Below are positions 41,982 through 49,609 of a stretch of 64,000 nt of DNA, in pieces; position 1 is the stretch's first letter, and each line of letters starts with the position of its first letter. This stretch comes from Candidatus Saccharimonadota bacterium. GTDB lineage: Bacteria; Patescibacteriota; Saccharimonadia; Saccharimonadales; Saccharimonadaceae. Both the position numbers and the translations under genes were made by a program. Below the pieces are notes generated by a model, which saw only the letters and a list, made by a program, of their open reading frames with translations, had not been told where the DNA came from and ran no database searches. The DNA lies in contig JAFWHC010000003.1 of the NCBI GenBank assembly GCA_017512095.1, positions 1-64,000 on the forward strand. The letters run 5' to 3'.

Positions 41982-42782
41982 ATGCGATTAATAAAGCGCG
42001 GGGGCAAGTTGCGCAATTTATATATCTTTCTAGTGCTTTTACTCCTATTTCTCCCGATTTTTATCCTTGTCGCTTTTAGTTTCAACGAATCAAAACTCAA
42101 CGTCATTTTCACTGGTTTCACGTTTGACTGGTATGGTAAACTTTTTGAAAACCCCGACCTTCTCGACGCCTTTAAAAACACTCTTCTTATCGCCGTAGCG
42201 AGTACCGCCATCTCGACCGTTCTCGGCACAATCGGCGCTTTTGGGCTTTATAAATTCCAATTTAGGGGCAAGTCTTTCATCGACAAGCTTCTCTACATTC
42301 CCATTGTTATCCCGGAAATCGTCCTTGGCATCGCCCTTCTCTCCATTTTTACACTCGCTAAAATTGAGCTCAGCCTTTGGACTGTCCTTCTCGCCCACAT
42401 CTCATTTTCCGTACCATTCGTCATCACGAGTGTTCGCTCGACGCTCTATGCTATGCCGAAAAACATCGAAGAGGCCGCCGAAGACCTCGGCGCCAACCGC
42501 TGGCAATCTTTCTGGTACGTTACACTTCCAATCTTAAAACCCGGCATCGTCTCGGGCGCTTTGCTCGCTTTCACATTAAGCCTCGACGACGTCGTCATTT
42601 CTTACTTCGCCGCCGGCCCTGGCACCAACACTCTTCCGCTTTATATCTATGCCAACATTAAAACCGGCATCAGTCCCGACGTCAATGCGCTCACAACGCT
42701 CATGCTTATCTTTACCATAACCGTTTTAGCTTTAAGCGCGCATTTAGAGTCTAAAAAGCAACTTGAAAGGGTTATAAAATGA
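41982..42782 (+). CDS. potC: Spermidine/putrescine ABC transporter permease
   Basis: A 266-residue permease with six membrane helices and the EAA loop IEEAAEDLGANRWQSFWYVTL. The early SFNESK and the FTFDWYGKLFEN segments are typical of PotC. A GTG at 41973 lies inside the strong SD AGGAGGT (41968-41974), so ATG 41982, seven bases after it, is the start. The stop overlaps potD (ATGA). Confidence 0.92.
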   Translation: MRLIKRGGKLRNLYIFLVLLLLFLPIFILVAFSFNESKLNVIFTGFTFDWYGKLFENPDLLDAFKNTLLIAVASTAISTVLGTIGAFGLYKFQFRGKSFIDKLLYIPIVIPEIVLGIALLSIFTLAKIELSLWTVLLAHISFSVPFVITSVRSTLYAMPKNIEEAAEDLGANRWQSFWYVTLPILKPGIVSGALLAFTLSLDDVVISYFAAGPGTNTLPLYIYANIKTGISPDVNALTTLMLIFTITVLALSAHLESKKQLERVIK

Positions 42783-43825
42783 AGCGTTTAAGCTCGTCCG
42801 TAAAAACCATTCTCGGCTCAATTCTCGCAGTTACGCTATTGGTTACTCTAACCATATTCGTTTTCAAGAAACCAAAAGAAAACGTTTCCGACACCTCAAA
42901 AACTCTTAACGTCTTAAACTGGACCAGCTATATCCCGCTAGAAGTTATTAAAGACTTCGAAAAAGAATCCGGCATTAAAATAAATTATGGCACCTACTCT
43001 TCAAACGAGGAACTCCTCGCAAAACTAGTCAGCTCCGCCGAAGGGACGTACGACCTCGTTTTTCCGAGTGACTACATGGTCGACCTGATGTCTTCTCGCG
43101 ATATGATTGTCCCACTCGATAAATCTAAACTCAAAAATCTCGAAAACGTTAGTCCGCTCTTTCTGGGGCAGTCTTATGACGAAGAGAACAAATACTCTCT
43201 CCCGTTTTTGCTTGCCACCACAGTCTTTCTTTATGATTCGACCAAACTCCCTCGTCTCACCTCTTATAAAGACCTCCTAAACGAAAAACTAAAAAACAAC
43301 CTTATTCTCCTCGACGACCAACGCATTATCATCGGCGCTATGCTCCAGGCCACTGGTCGCCCCATGAACGACGTTCGCGAAGATTCGCTCGAGGACAGCT
43401 TAAACTTCTTCGAAAAACTAAAACCAAACATTAAGGCCTTCGACTCCGACTCCCCTAAAACTTTCTTCATCACTAAAGAGGTCGATGCCGGCCTCGTCTG
43501 GAACGCTGAAGCGCTTATCGCCGTCGAGGAAAATCCTGACCTTAAAATCAGCTACCCTGCCGAAGGTTTCGCGCTTAGTATGGACAACTATTGCCTCGTC
43601 AAAGGTGGCAAGAATCACGACGCCGCCTACCTCTTCATCGATTATTTACTCCGACCCGACGTCGCTCAAAAGATTGTCGACGAGTATCCCTACATCTCTG
43701 CCATTAAAGGCGTCGACACTGTTCCGGAAAACGAGCTAATCGAAATCTTAAATAACGGCTCTTATGTCGAAAATGTCGGCGCCGACATCAAAAAATTCGA
43801 TAAACTCTGGGCAAAATACAAATAG
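42779..43825 (+). CDS. potD: Polyamine-binding protein of the Pot transporter, membrane-anchored
   Basis: A 348-residue solute-binding protein. An uncleaved-looking N-terminal helix (residues 8-29) replaces the lipobox, so the protein is anchored by a membrane segment. The mature part opens LNVLNWTSYIPLEVIKDFEKESGI and has DLVFPSDYMVDLM, both typical of PotD/PotF. It delivers spermidine or putrescine to PotBC. Coupled to potC by a four-base overlap. Confidence 0.9.
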   Translation: MKRLSSSVKTILGSILAVTLLVTLTIFVFKKPKENVSDTSKTLNVLNWTSYIPLEVIKDFEKESGIKINYGTYSSNEELLAKLVSSAEGTYDLVFPSDYMVDLMSSRDMIVPLDKSKLKNLENVSPLFLGQSYDEENKYSLPFLLATTVFLYDSTKLPRLTSYKDLLNEKLKNNLILLDDQRIIIGAMLQATGRPMNDVREDSLEDSLNFFEKLKPNIKAFDSDSPKTFFITKEVDAGLVWNAEALIAVEENPDLKISYPAEGFALSMDNYCLVKGGKNHDAAYLFIDYLLRPDVAQKIVDEYPYISAIKGVDTVPENELIEILNNGSYVENVGADIKKFDKLWAKYK

Positions 43826-43830
43826 TTATA

Positions 43831-43836
43831 TATAAT
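43831..43836 (+). promoter_or_regulatory. -10 box of thyA
   Basis: TATAAT in an AT-rich run, then a short leader with SD GGAGGA (43851-43856) before ATG 43861. Confidence 0.62.
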
Positions 43837-43860
43837 ATATATAGCTAAACGGAGGAAAAT

Positions 43861-44799
43861 ATGTCCCGCTTCGATGAACAATATCTCGATTTATGTAATC
43901 GAATTCTTACCCATGGCGAAAAAATCACGACCGACCCCGCCGTCCTTAAGCGAAAGACCGGCGATAGAACCAAGACTAACATGCCGACTCATCTCGCGCA
44001 AACCGAAAAACCGACCACAACTTTCTCCCTCCCACATGAAGTCCTAACTTTCGACCTCGCCGAAGAATTCCCAATCCTAACAACCAAAAAAGTCGCCTTC
44101 AAAACCTCCGTTCTCGAAATGCTTTGGATTTATCAAGTCGCGTCAAATGACGTTTCTTGGCTTCATGACCGCGGGATTAAAATTTGGAACGAATGGGAAA
44201 TCCCCGCTTCCGGTCTTTATGCTGGCAAAGATTTTAAAAAACTCTATCAAAAAAAGGGAATTAAAGAAGACCCCGTCGGCACCATCGGCACAGCTTACGG
44301 CTGGATCGTAAGGCGCTATGGGCTCGTCGAAAGCCTAATCGAAACCATCAAAACCGACCCCGCCAATCGCCGCATGATTATGTCGCTCTGGCAAAACGAA
44401 TGGCTAGAAACGGCCGCTCTCCCAAGCTGCGTCTGGAACTCCCAATGGAACGTCACCGGCAAAAAATTAAACCTCATGGTTACCGTCCGCAGTAACGACG
44501 TCCCGCTCGGCATGCCTTTCAACGTCTCGCAATACGCCACTCTCTGTTACCTTCTCGCTCAGGTCACCGGCTTAAAACCTGGCAAGATGACTTATGTCAT
44601 CAACAACGCCCATATTTACGAAAACCAAATCGACGGCATCAAAGAACAAATGACTCGCGAATCTTTCAAAGCGCCAACTCTTTGGATTAATCCCGAGATA
44701 AAAGATTTTTATAAATTTGATAATTCCAAGGACCTAAAAGACATTCGCCTGGACAACTATCAAAACGCCGGCACGATTCGCATGCCGGTCACGGAGTAG
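43861..44799 (+). CDS. thyA: Thymidylate synthase
   Basis: A 312-residue ThyA that methylates dUMP to dTMP using methylene-tetrahydrofolate. The catalytic cysteine is in LPSCVWNSQW near residue 190 (usual form LPPCH). RSNDVPLGMPFNVSQYA and the folate/dUMP motif YVINNAHIYENQ are intact. The paired arginines are in DPANRRMIMSLW. It is followed after 56 nt by the DHFR-SHMT fusion, which regenerates its cofactor. A ThyX-like gene also exists at 58-59 kb. Confidence 0.96.
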   Translation: MSRFDEQYLDLCNRILTHGEKITTDPAVLKRKTGDRTKTNMPTHLAQTEKPTTTFSLPHEVLTFDLAEEFPILTTKKVAFKTSVLEMLWIYQVASNDVSWLHDRGIKIWNEWEIPASGLYAGKDFKKLYQKKGIKEDPVGTIGTAYGWIVRRYGLVESLIETIKTDPANRRMIMSLWQNEWLETAALPSCVWNSQWNVTGKKLNLMVTVRSNDVPLGMPFNVSQYATLCYLLAQVTGLKPGKMTYVINNAHIYENQIDGIKEQMTRESFKAPTLWINPEIKDFYKFDNSKDLKDIRLDNYQNAGTIRMPVTE

Positions 44800-44855
44800 G
44801 GATTATGATTTAACCTCGGGCTTTCTTGCCAAATCAACTTAAACGGAGCTTCAAA

Positions 44856-46727
44856 ATGTCATTTTCTCTCATCGCCTGCATCGGTAAAAACCGCGAACTC
44901 GGCAAAAATAACGACCTCATTTTTCATTTTAAAGAAGACATGAAATTCTTCCGCGAAACCACTCGGGGTCACACTGTGGTCATGGGGCGAAACACTTGGA
45001 CTTCTCTGGGCTGCAAACCTCTCCCCGGCCGCAAAAACCTCATCCTGTCCCACGAACCTTTGAAGAATCTTCCGAGCGGAGCGGTTCAGATTCCCGACGC
45101 TAAACAGTTCATTAAAGAACACAAAGATTCCCTCGAGGAAATTTTCATCATCGGCGGCGGCAAAATTTACGAACTTTTTCTCCCCTACGCAAGCAGCCTC
45201 TATCTTACCGAAGTCGAAGCCGAGGCAAAAGACGCCGACGTTTTCTTCCCAGAATTTAAGTTATTGGAGCGCGGGTGGAATCTCCGCAAAATCGCCACAT
45301 TTACAGATGAAAACGGCACAAATTTCACTATCAACAAATACACAAGAAAGGAAACCATGAACGACCCAGTTTTCACCCTCATAAGAAAAGAAGAAACTCG
45401 CCAAAAGGAAGGCCTAGAGCTTATTCCAAGCGAAAATTACGTTAGTAAAAATGTCTTGGAGGCCGCCGGCTCGGTCCTCACTAACAAATACTCCGAGGGC
45501 TATCCCAGCTTTGAAGGCATCGAAGGCGACGCGAAAACCTTTTGGAGTGAAGACGAAATCGCCTCGAAAAAACTCAGCAACTTCCGCTACTATGGCGGCC
45601 AAGACAACGTCGACAAAATCGAGCGCCTCGCCATCGCCCGGGCTTGTAAACTTTTCCATGCCGACCATGCTAATGTCCAGCCTCATTCTGGTGCAAATGC
45701 CAACGAGGCGGTTTACTGGGCTTGGTGTGAGCCGGGCGACACCATTCTCGCTATGTCTCTCCCCGCTGGTGGCCACCTCACTCACGGCGCTAAGGTCACT
45801 CGTTCCGCCCACATTTACAACTTCCTTGGCTATGGCGTCGACGAAACCGGCGACATTGACTATAAAGAACTCGAGCGTATTGCTCTTGAGGAGCAACCAA
45901 AAATCATTCTCGTTGGCTACTCCGCTTTCATGAAAATCCCAGACTTCGACCGCGTCGTCAAAATCGCTAAGAAAATCCCCGGCTGCCTCCTCATGGCCGA
46001 CATGGCGCACGTCGCCGGCCTCATTGCTGGCGGCGTCCATCCAAATCCCCTAGACCACGGTTTCCACGTTATGACCACGACGACCCATAAAACCCTTCGC
46101 GGCCCTCGCGGCGGTCTCATCCTTAGCAAGGGCGTCGTTTCTAGCCCTCTCAAAAAACCAGAACATACCTTAGAAAACATCCCGACCCTCATCGACCGCG
46201 CCGTTTTCCCAGGTACTCAAGGCGGACCTTTGGAGCACATCATCGCCGCTAAAGCCGTTGCTTTCGGTGAGGCTCTAAAGCCAGAGTTTAAGGCCTACGC
46301 AAAAAACATCGTTAAAAACGCGAAAGCTTTAGCGGAAGAACTGAAAAAACTCGGCTTCACGCTCCAGGGTGGAGGCACCGAAAACCATCTCATCCTCATT
46401 GACATGCAAAAATCCTGCGGCATTGACGGCAAGTTCTTCGAGCGTGCCCTCGACATGGTCGGTCTCAACTTAAACGCCAACTCTCTCCCGACCGATAAGG
46501 GTGCCGCCTTCCGCCCCTCTGGCGTTCGTCTTGGCACTCCCGCTATCACTACCCGTGGCCTCGGCGAGACAGAAATGAAACAACTCGCCGCCTGGCTCAA
46601 AAGAGTAGCCGACATCTGCGTCGGAGTTGGTGACGAAGCTCGCTTGGGCGACGCCAGTGACGAACTAAACAAAATCCGCGAAGAGGTCAAAACTCTCGCT
46701 AAAAAATTCCCAGTACCAGGAATCTAA
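44856..46727 (+). CDS. Dihydrofolate reductase-serine hydroxymethyltransferase fusion
   Basis: A 623-residue bifunctional protein. Residues 1-165 are DHFR: SLIACIGKNRELGKNNDLIFH, the HTVVMGRNTW motif, and IFIIGGGKIYELFLPYA. From residue 168 an SHMT begins with a typical start (FTLIRKEETRQKEGLELIPSENYVS). Its PLP lysine lies in TTTTHKTLRGPRGG. There is no stop between them. An internal ATG at 45357 has a weak SD (AAAGGA), so a free SHMT could also be made. The SHMT part, about 456 residues, has an insertion near DAKTFWSEDEIASKK. Start ATG 44856 is set by GGAG seven bases upstream. With ThyA it forms the whole thymidylate cycle. Confidence 0.9.
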   Translation: MSFSLIACIGKNRELGKNNDLIFHFKEDMKFFRETTRGHTVVMGRNTWTSLGCKPLPGRKNLILSHEPLKNLPSGAVQIPDAKQFIKEHKDSLEEIFIIGGGKIYELFLPYASSLYLTEVEAEAKDADVFFPEFKLLERGWNLRKIATFTDENGTNFTINKYTRKETMNDPVFTLIRKEETRQKEGLELIPSENYVSKNVLEAAGSVLTNKYSEGYPSFEGIEGDAKTFWSEDEIASKKLSNFRYYGGQDNVDKIERLAIARACKLFHADHANVQPHSGANANEAVYWAWCEPGDTILAMSLPAGGHLTHGAKVTRSAHIYNFLGYGVDETGDIDYKELERIALEEQPKIILVGYSAFMKIPDFDRVVKIAKKIPGCLLMADMAHVAGLIAGGVHPNPLDHGFHVMTTTTHKTLRGPRGGLILSKGVVSSPLKKPEHTLENIPTLIDRAVFPGTQGGPLEHIIAAKAVAFGEALKPEFKAYAKNIVKNAKALAEELKKLGFTLQGGGTENHLILIDMQKSCGIDGKFFERALDMVGLNLNANSLPTDKGAAFRPSGVRLGTPAITTRGLGETEMKQLAAWLKRVADICVGVGDEARLGDASDELNKIREEVKTLAKKFPVPGI

Positions 46728-46736
46728 AAAATATGT

Positions 46737-46742
46737 TATACT
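46737..46742 (+). promoter_or_regulatory. -10 box of tRNA-Ala
   Basis: TGT-TATACT, 9 nt before the tRNA. Confidence 0.6.
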
Positions 46743-46751
46743 AAGGTGGTT

Positions 46752-46827
46752 GGGGTAGTAGCTCATCTGGTAGAGCGCAGCATTCGCATTGCTGAGGTGG
46801 TCGGTTCGAGCCCGATCTACTCCACCA
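46752..46827 (+). tRNA. tRNA-Ala (CGC)
   Basis: 76 nt. Acceptor GGGGTAG with CTACTCC, A73 and an encoded CCA. The anticodon loop TTCGCAT on stem CAGCA/TGCTG gives CGC, reading GCG. The T-loop is TTCGAGC. Confidence 0.96.
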
Positions 46828-46840
46828 ACCTCGAAGCATA

Positions 46841-46866
46841 GGCATTTTTCGGAAATGTCTTTTTTT
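46841..46866 (+). terminator. Terminator after tRNA-Ala
   Basis: GGCATTT-ttcgg-AAATGTC followed by seven Ts; similar to the one after tRNA-Trp. Confidence 0.82.
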
Positions 46867-46880
46867 CGAGATTTTTAAAT

Positions 46881-46909
46881 TTGCAAAATTTCCATCTTTA
46901 TGATAAAAT
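46881..46909 (+). promoter_or_regulatory. Promoter of methyltransferase-like gene 1
   Basis: TTGCAA (46881-46886), 17 nt, TAAAAT (46904-46909) preceded by TGA. The leader to ATG 47021 is about 105 nt. It holds GAAATCG/CGATTTT (46957-46963, 46981-46987), an internal AAGGAG, and a proximal SD GGGAGGG (47007-47013). Confidence 0.65.
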
Positions 46910-47020
46910 ATTTGCACCGTGTCGGAAAAAGCTGACAAGTAATTTAAAAAGGAGTGAAATCGTTTCATATTAATCTGTCGACGATTTTCTGGCACAAATA
47001 ATTTTTGGGAGGGAAACCTA

Positions 47021-48169
47021 ATGTTGTTCGGAAACACCAGTAACTGCTTCGACACCAAGATTGGCCCAAGAGAAGTCCCGTACTTAAACCTCAAGCCCAA
47101 CTCGTCCAGCACATATAGCTGGATGACGCGCAGCGCCATGATGTCTGACGACTATCGTTCCAACCAACACGTCGTCAGTGATGAGTTCGAAGACGGCCCC
47201 GCCCTCGTGGAGTCTATCCGTCGCCAGCTCGATGCGACTTGCCTTACGCTCTTCCCGCAGAACATGTTGGAAGACTACAAAGCAAGCCCGTTCCGTCAGA
47301 AGTTCCTGTCAAAGCTCGATAACCCGGGTTTCGTTAACTTCTGCCAGTTCTTCAAGGTTGCCGAAGACCCCGGTTTCATCTATTTTCTCTGGCATGCCTG
47401 GAACGGTGATCCCTGTCGCGCCAACGACGCTTTCCATGGTTTCTATTGGAAACCGGACGGAGATTGGAACATCTCGAAGCAGCATACTAGCTTTGAGCAC
47501 ATGATTAAAATCTCTGGGCTCGAAGAAACTGAACGCATCAAGGCCAAAGATTTTGTCAAACACATCGACTGGGTGTACGACAAGATTTACGACTTGTCGC
47601 ACGTAACATGGTTCGGCTCCGGCAACATGCCGGCCCGCCACTACAACCTGGCGCCTGCTTACTTCACGATTTTTGACCCCACCACGACATTGACGTCCGC
47701 GGATTTATTCGGTGACTTCGCCCAGCGCAACAACACGACCATCTATCGTGCAAGCTACGCCGAAGCCCTCAAACATCGCAATCTCGTCGAAGCGCAAAAC
47801 GCCGTGTCTCTCGAAGACCTCGCCGCGACGCTCAACGAGGACGAATTGGTCAACGCTCTTGTTATCGCTGCAAAACTGCTCCTGCGCCATGGTCGTGCTT
47901 ACTTTACGCTACCAATCGCAAACGAAGTATCGCACTGCCTCCGCGCAACGCTGGACTATCCTGCAGAGCCGCCAAAGTTCAACTTCGAAACCGTCGACCA
48001 GGCCGTAACCTACATTCAGCGCATCGTTCGCGCGGTAAATGAGCGGCTCAAGACGGAAAGCAAGCCCTGCTTCCTCACGATTGAGGATATTCGTTTGACT
48101 ACTGCCGGACCGTGGGGCGTCACTAACGTCCGCGTCTTCCTTGACAAGATTATCCCCGGAGTCGATTAA
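47021..48169 (+). CDS. Methyltransferase-like protein 1 of a paralogous pair
   Basis: A 382-residue soluble protein. I do not recognise a named family. Paralogy with the next protein is clear: FYFLWHAWNGD with FYWHAWHGD, EETERIKA with NNERIKI, FGSGNMPARHYNLAPA with LNSGGFPERHYGLPEA, and the ending WGVTNVRVFLDKI with WGATGVRFYLKKH. The glycine-bearing strand FGSGNMPARHY followed about 12 residues later by an acidic strand end (TIFDP) has the form of a class I SAM-methyltransferase motif I/II, probably degenerate; this is inference. No membrane segment. Monocistronic, with its own promoter, long leader and terminator; C-rich codons, like the next two genes. Confidence 0.65.
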   Translation: MLFGNTSNCFDTKIGPREVPYLNLKPNSSSTYSWMTRSAMMSDDYRSNQHVVSDEFEDGPALVESIRRQLDATCLTLFPQNMLEDYKASPFRQKFLSKLDNPGFVNFCQFFKVAEDPGFIYFLWHAWNGDPCRANDAFHGFYWKPDGDWNISKQHTSFEHMIKISGLEETERIKAKDFVKHIDWVYDKIYDLSHVTWFGSGNMPARHYNLAPAYFTIFDPTTTLTSADLFGDFAQRNNTTIYRASYAEALKHRNLVEAQNAVSLEDLAATLNEDELVNALVIAAKLLLRHGRAYFTLPIANEVSHCLRATLDYPAEPPKFNFETVDQAVTYIQRIVRAVNERLKTESKPCFLTIEDIRLTTAGPWGVTNVRVFLDKIIPGVD

Positions 48170-48178
48170 CTCCTACCT

Positions 48179-48210
48179 AGCCCCAAGCATTTCGCTTGGG
48201 GTTTTCTTTT
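48179..48210 (+). terminator. Terminator of methyltransferase-like gene 1
   Basis: CCCCAAGC-atttc-GCTTGGGG followed by TTTTCTTTT. Confidence 0.9.
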
Positions 48211-48224
48211 GTGCTTAAGATTGT

Positions 48225-48230
48225 TATAAT
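48225..48230 (+). promoter_or_regulatory. Extended -10 box of methyltransferase-like gene 2
   Basis: TGT-TATAAT, then a leader of about 80 nt to ATG 48320, with SD AAGGGGGAG (48307-48315). Confidence 0.65.
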
Positions 48231-48270
48231 GACATTATTATCCTATCGAGCCGTTCTGGCGCGCTAGAAT

Positions 48271-48300
48271 ATGCTCGTTACAAAAGGAGAGTGATACTCT
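48271..48300 (+). promoter_or_regulatory. Leader mini-ORF and hairpin before methyltransferase-like gene 2
   Basis: MLVTKGE then TGA (48271-48294), ending in the same codons GGA GAG TGA as the luxS mini-ORF. AGAGT-gat-ACTCT at 48288-48300 can fold over its end. Translation is not proven. Confidence 0.35.
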
Positions 48301-48319
48301 GACAGAAAGGGGGAGAAAT

Positions 48320-49474
48320 ATGTCCAACAAATTCGTGCTTTCCAACTACACTTTCGGAACAATCGGCACTTACCAAGAAATTCCCATCGACGCCCTGACC
48401 AATCCTGACCACGCTCTAACTCAAAGCCAAATCCACAGATTTGCCTCAATCCCAGCTAGTCTTAGCGAAAGCTTCAAAAATGGCTCCATTCCGCCTTCGA
48501 CTCATTTTTCCGACGGGCGCTGCTACATCGGCAAAGTAATGACCGATCTCGACCACACCTTCCTGCATGTTTTTACCGAGCTCAACAGGGAATACTTAAG
48601 AGAAGACAGTTTTCGCGATTTCTTCCGCAAGAAGCTCGAAGACCCCGGCGCACTTTATGTCGCGGTTTACTTTGACATCGCAAACGATCCGACTACCATT
48701 GCTTTCTATTGGCACGCTTGGCACGGCGACGTCGATAAATGCATGGATTTTTATCACAACCGCTGTTGGAGTCTCTACTACAAATGTGGCCCCGTCGATA
48801 AGTCGAGCGCATGGCATCATGTAAACACCATCGATGGCGTAGGCAATAACGAACGCATTAAAATCGCCGATTTCGTCACCCGTCTTCAGAAAACTGCCAA
48901 GGCATTAAATCGCCCGCTGAGAATCACCTGCCTCAATAGCGGCGGCTTTCCGGAGCGTCACTACGGTTTGCCCGAGGCCGACATGACCATCATCGGCAAT
49001 GAGAACGCGCCCCAGCTTAACCAACTGTTCCCAGATTCATCTGTTCGCAGTCGAGTTCGTTATATTCGTGACGACCTCTTAACAACAATCGAACATCCTG
49101 AATTGTTCGGCAGGCAAGATGTCGTCACTATGTTCGGCACTGTCGCCAGCTTTGGCGAGAAAAATGCCATTCAGATTATTTTGTTCGGCGTGGAACTACT
49201 TCATGATAAAGGCGTTATTGCCTTCGATTTACTCATCATGAACGAAAGTTTGCGTCGCCTTCTTTCGACCCGACTGGGGGCGCCGACTGAAGAACTAAGG
49301 GTTTTCGATTCCGCCGGCGAAGCTATGGCCGTCGGCATGGACATCGTCAACACCGCCAACGAACAGCTTGAACCCAGGCGCATTATCCTCACGGCTGAAC
49401 CGCCAATCGTCACTAAAGTCGGCGCCTGGGGTGCAACGGGTGTTCGCTTTTACCTCAAGAAACATGTTCTTTAA
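48320..49474 (+). CDS. Methyltransferase-like protein 2 of a paralogous pair
   Basis: A 384-residue paralogue of the preceding protein, with the same order of blocks: IAFYWHAWHGDVDKCMDFYHNRCW, NNERIKIADFVTRL, the motif I-like strand RITCLNSGGFPERHYGLPEAD followed by MTIIGNE, a helical region, IAFDLLIMNE and a final WGATGVRFYLKK. It lacks the classical GxGxG of active methyltransferases, so binding of SAM is uncertain. It has its own promoter and terminator. Together with the adenylating enzyme downstream it suggests a tailoring or biosynthetic function that I cannot name. Confidence 0.65.
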   Translation: MSNKFVLSNYTFGTIGTYQEIPIDALTNPDHALTQSQIHRFASIPASLSESFKNGSIPPSTHFSDGRCYIGKVMTDLDHTFLHVFTELNREYLREDSFRDFFRKKLEDPGALYVAVYFDIANDPTTIAFYWHAWHGDVDKCMDFYHNRCWSLYYKCGPVDKSSAWHHVNTIDGVGNNERIKIADFVTRLQKTAKALNRPLRITCLNSGGFPERHYGLPEADMTIIGNENAPQLNQLFPDSSVRSRVRYIRDDLLTTIEHPELFGRQDVVTMFGTVASFGEKNAIQIILFGVELLHDKGVIAFDLLIMNESLRRLLSTRLGAPTEELRVFDSAGEAMAVGMDIVNTANEQLEPRRIILTAEPPIVTKVGAWGATGVRFYLKKHVL

Positions 49475-49484
49475 AACTCTCCTT

Positions 49485-49511
49485 ACCTCAAGCTTTGGCT
49501 TGAGGTTTTTT
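49485..49511 (+). terminator. Terminator of methyltransferase-like gene 2
   Basis: ACCTCAAGC-tttg-GCTTGAGGT followed by TTTTT. Confidence 0.9.
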
Positions 49512-49536
49512 AATGGCTTTAATAGTAAAAATATGT

Positions 49537-49542
49537 TATAAT
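49537..49542 (+). promoter_or_regulatory. Extended -10 box of the ANL ligase gene
   Basis: TGT-TATAAT with a leader of about 60 nt and SD AAGGA (49595-49599). Confidence 0.62.
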
Positions 49543-49609
49543 TAGCGACGTTAAGGTTGGGCTAAAGTACATTAAGATTAGACTAGATTTACGAAAGGAA
49601 GTGATCCGT

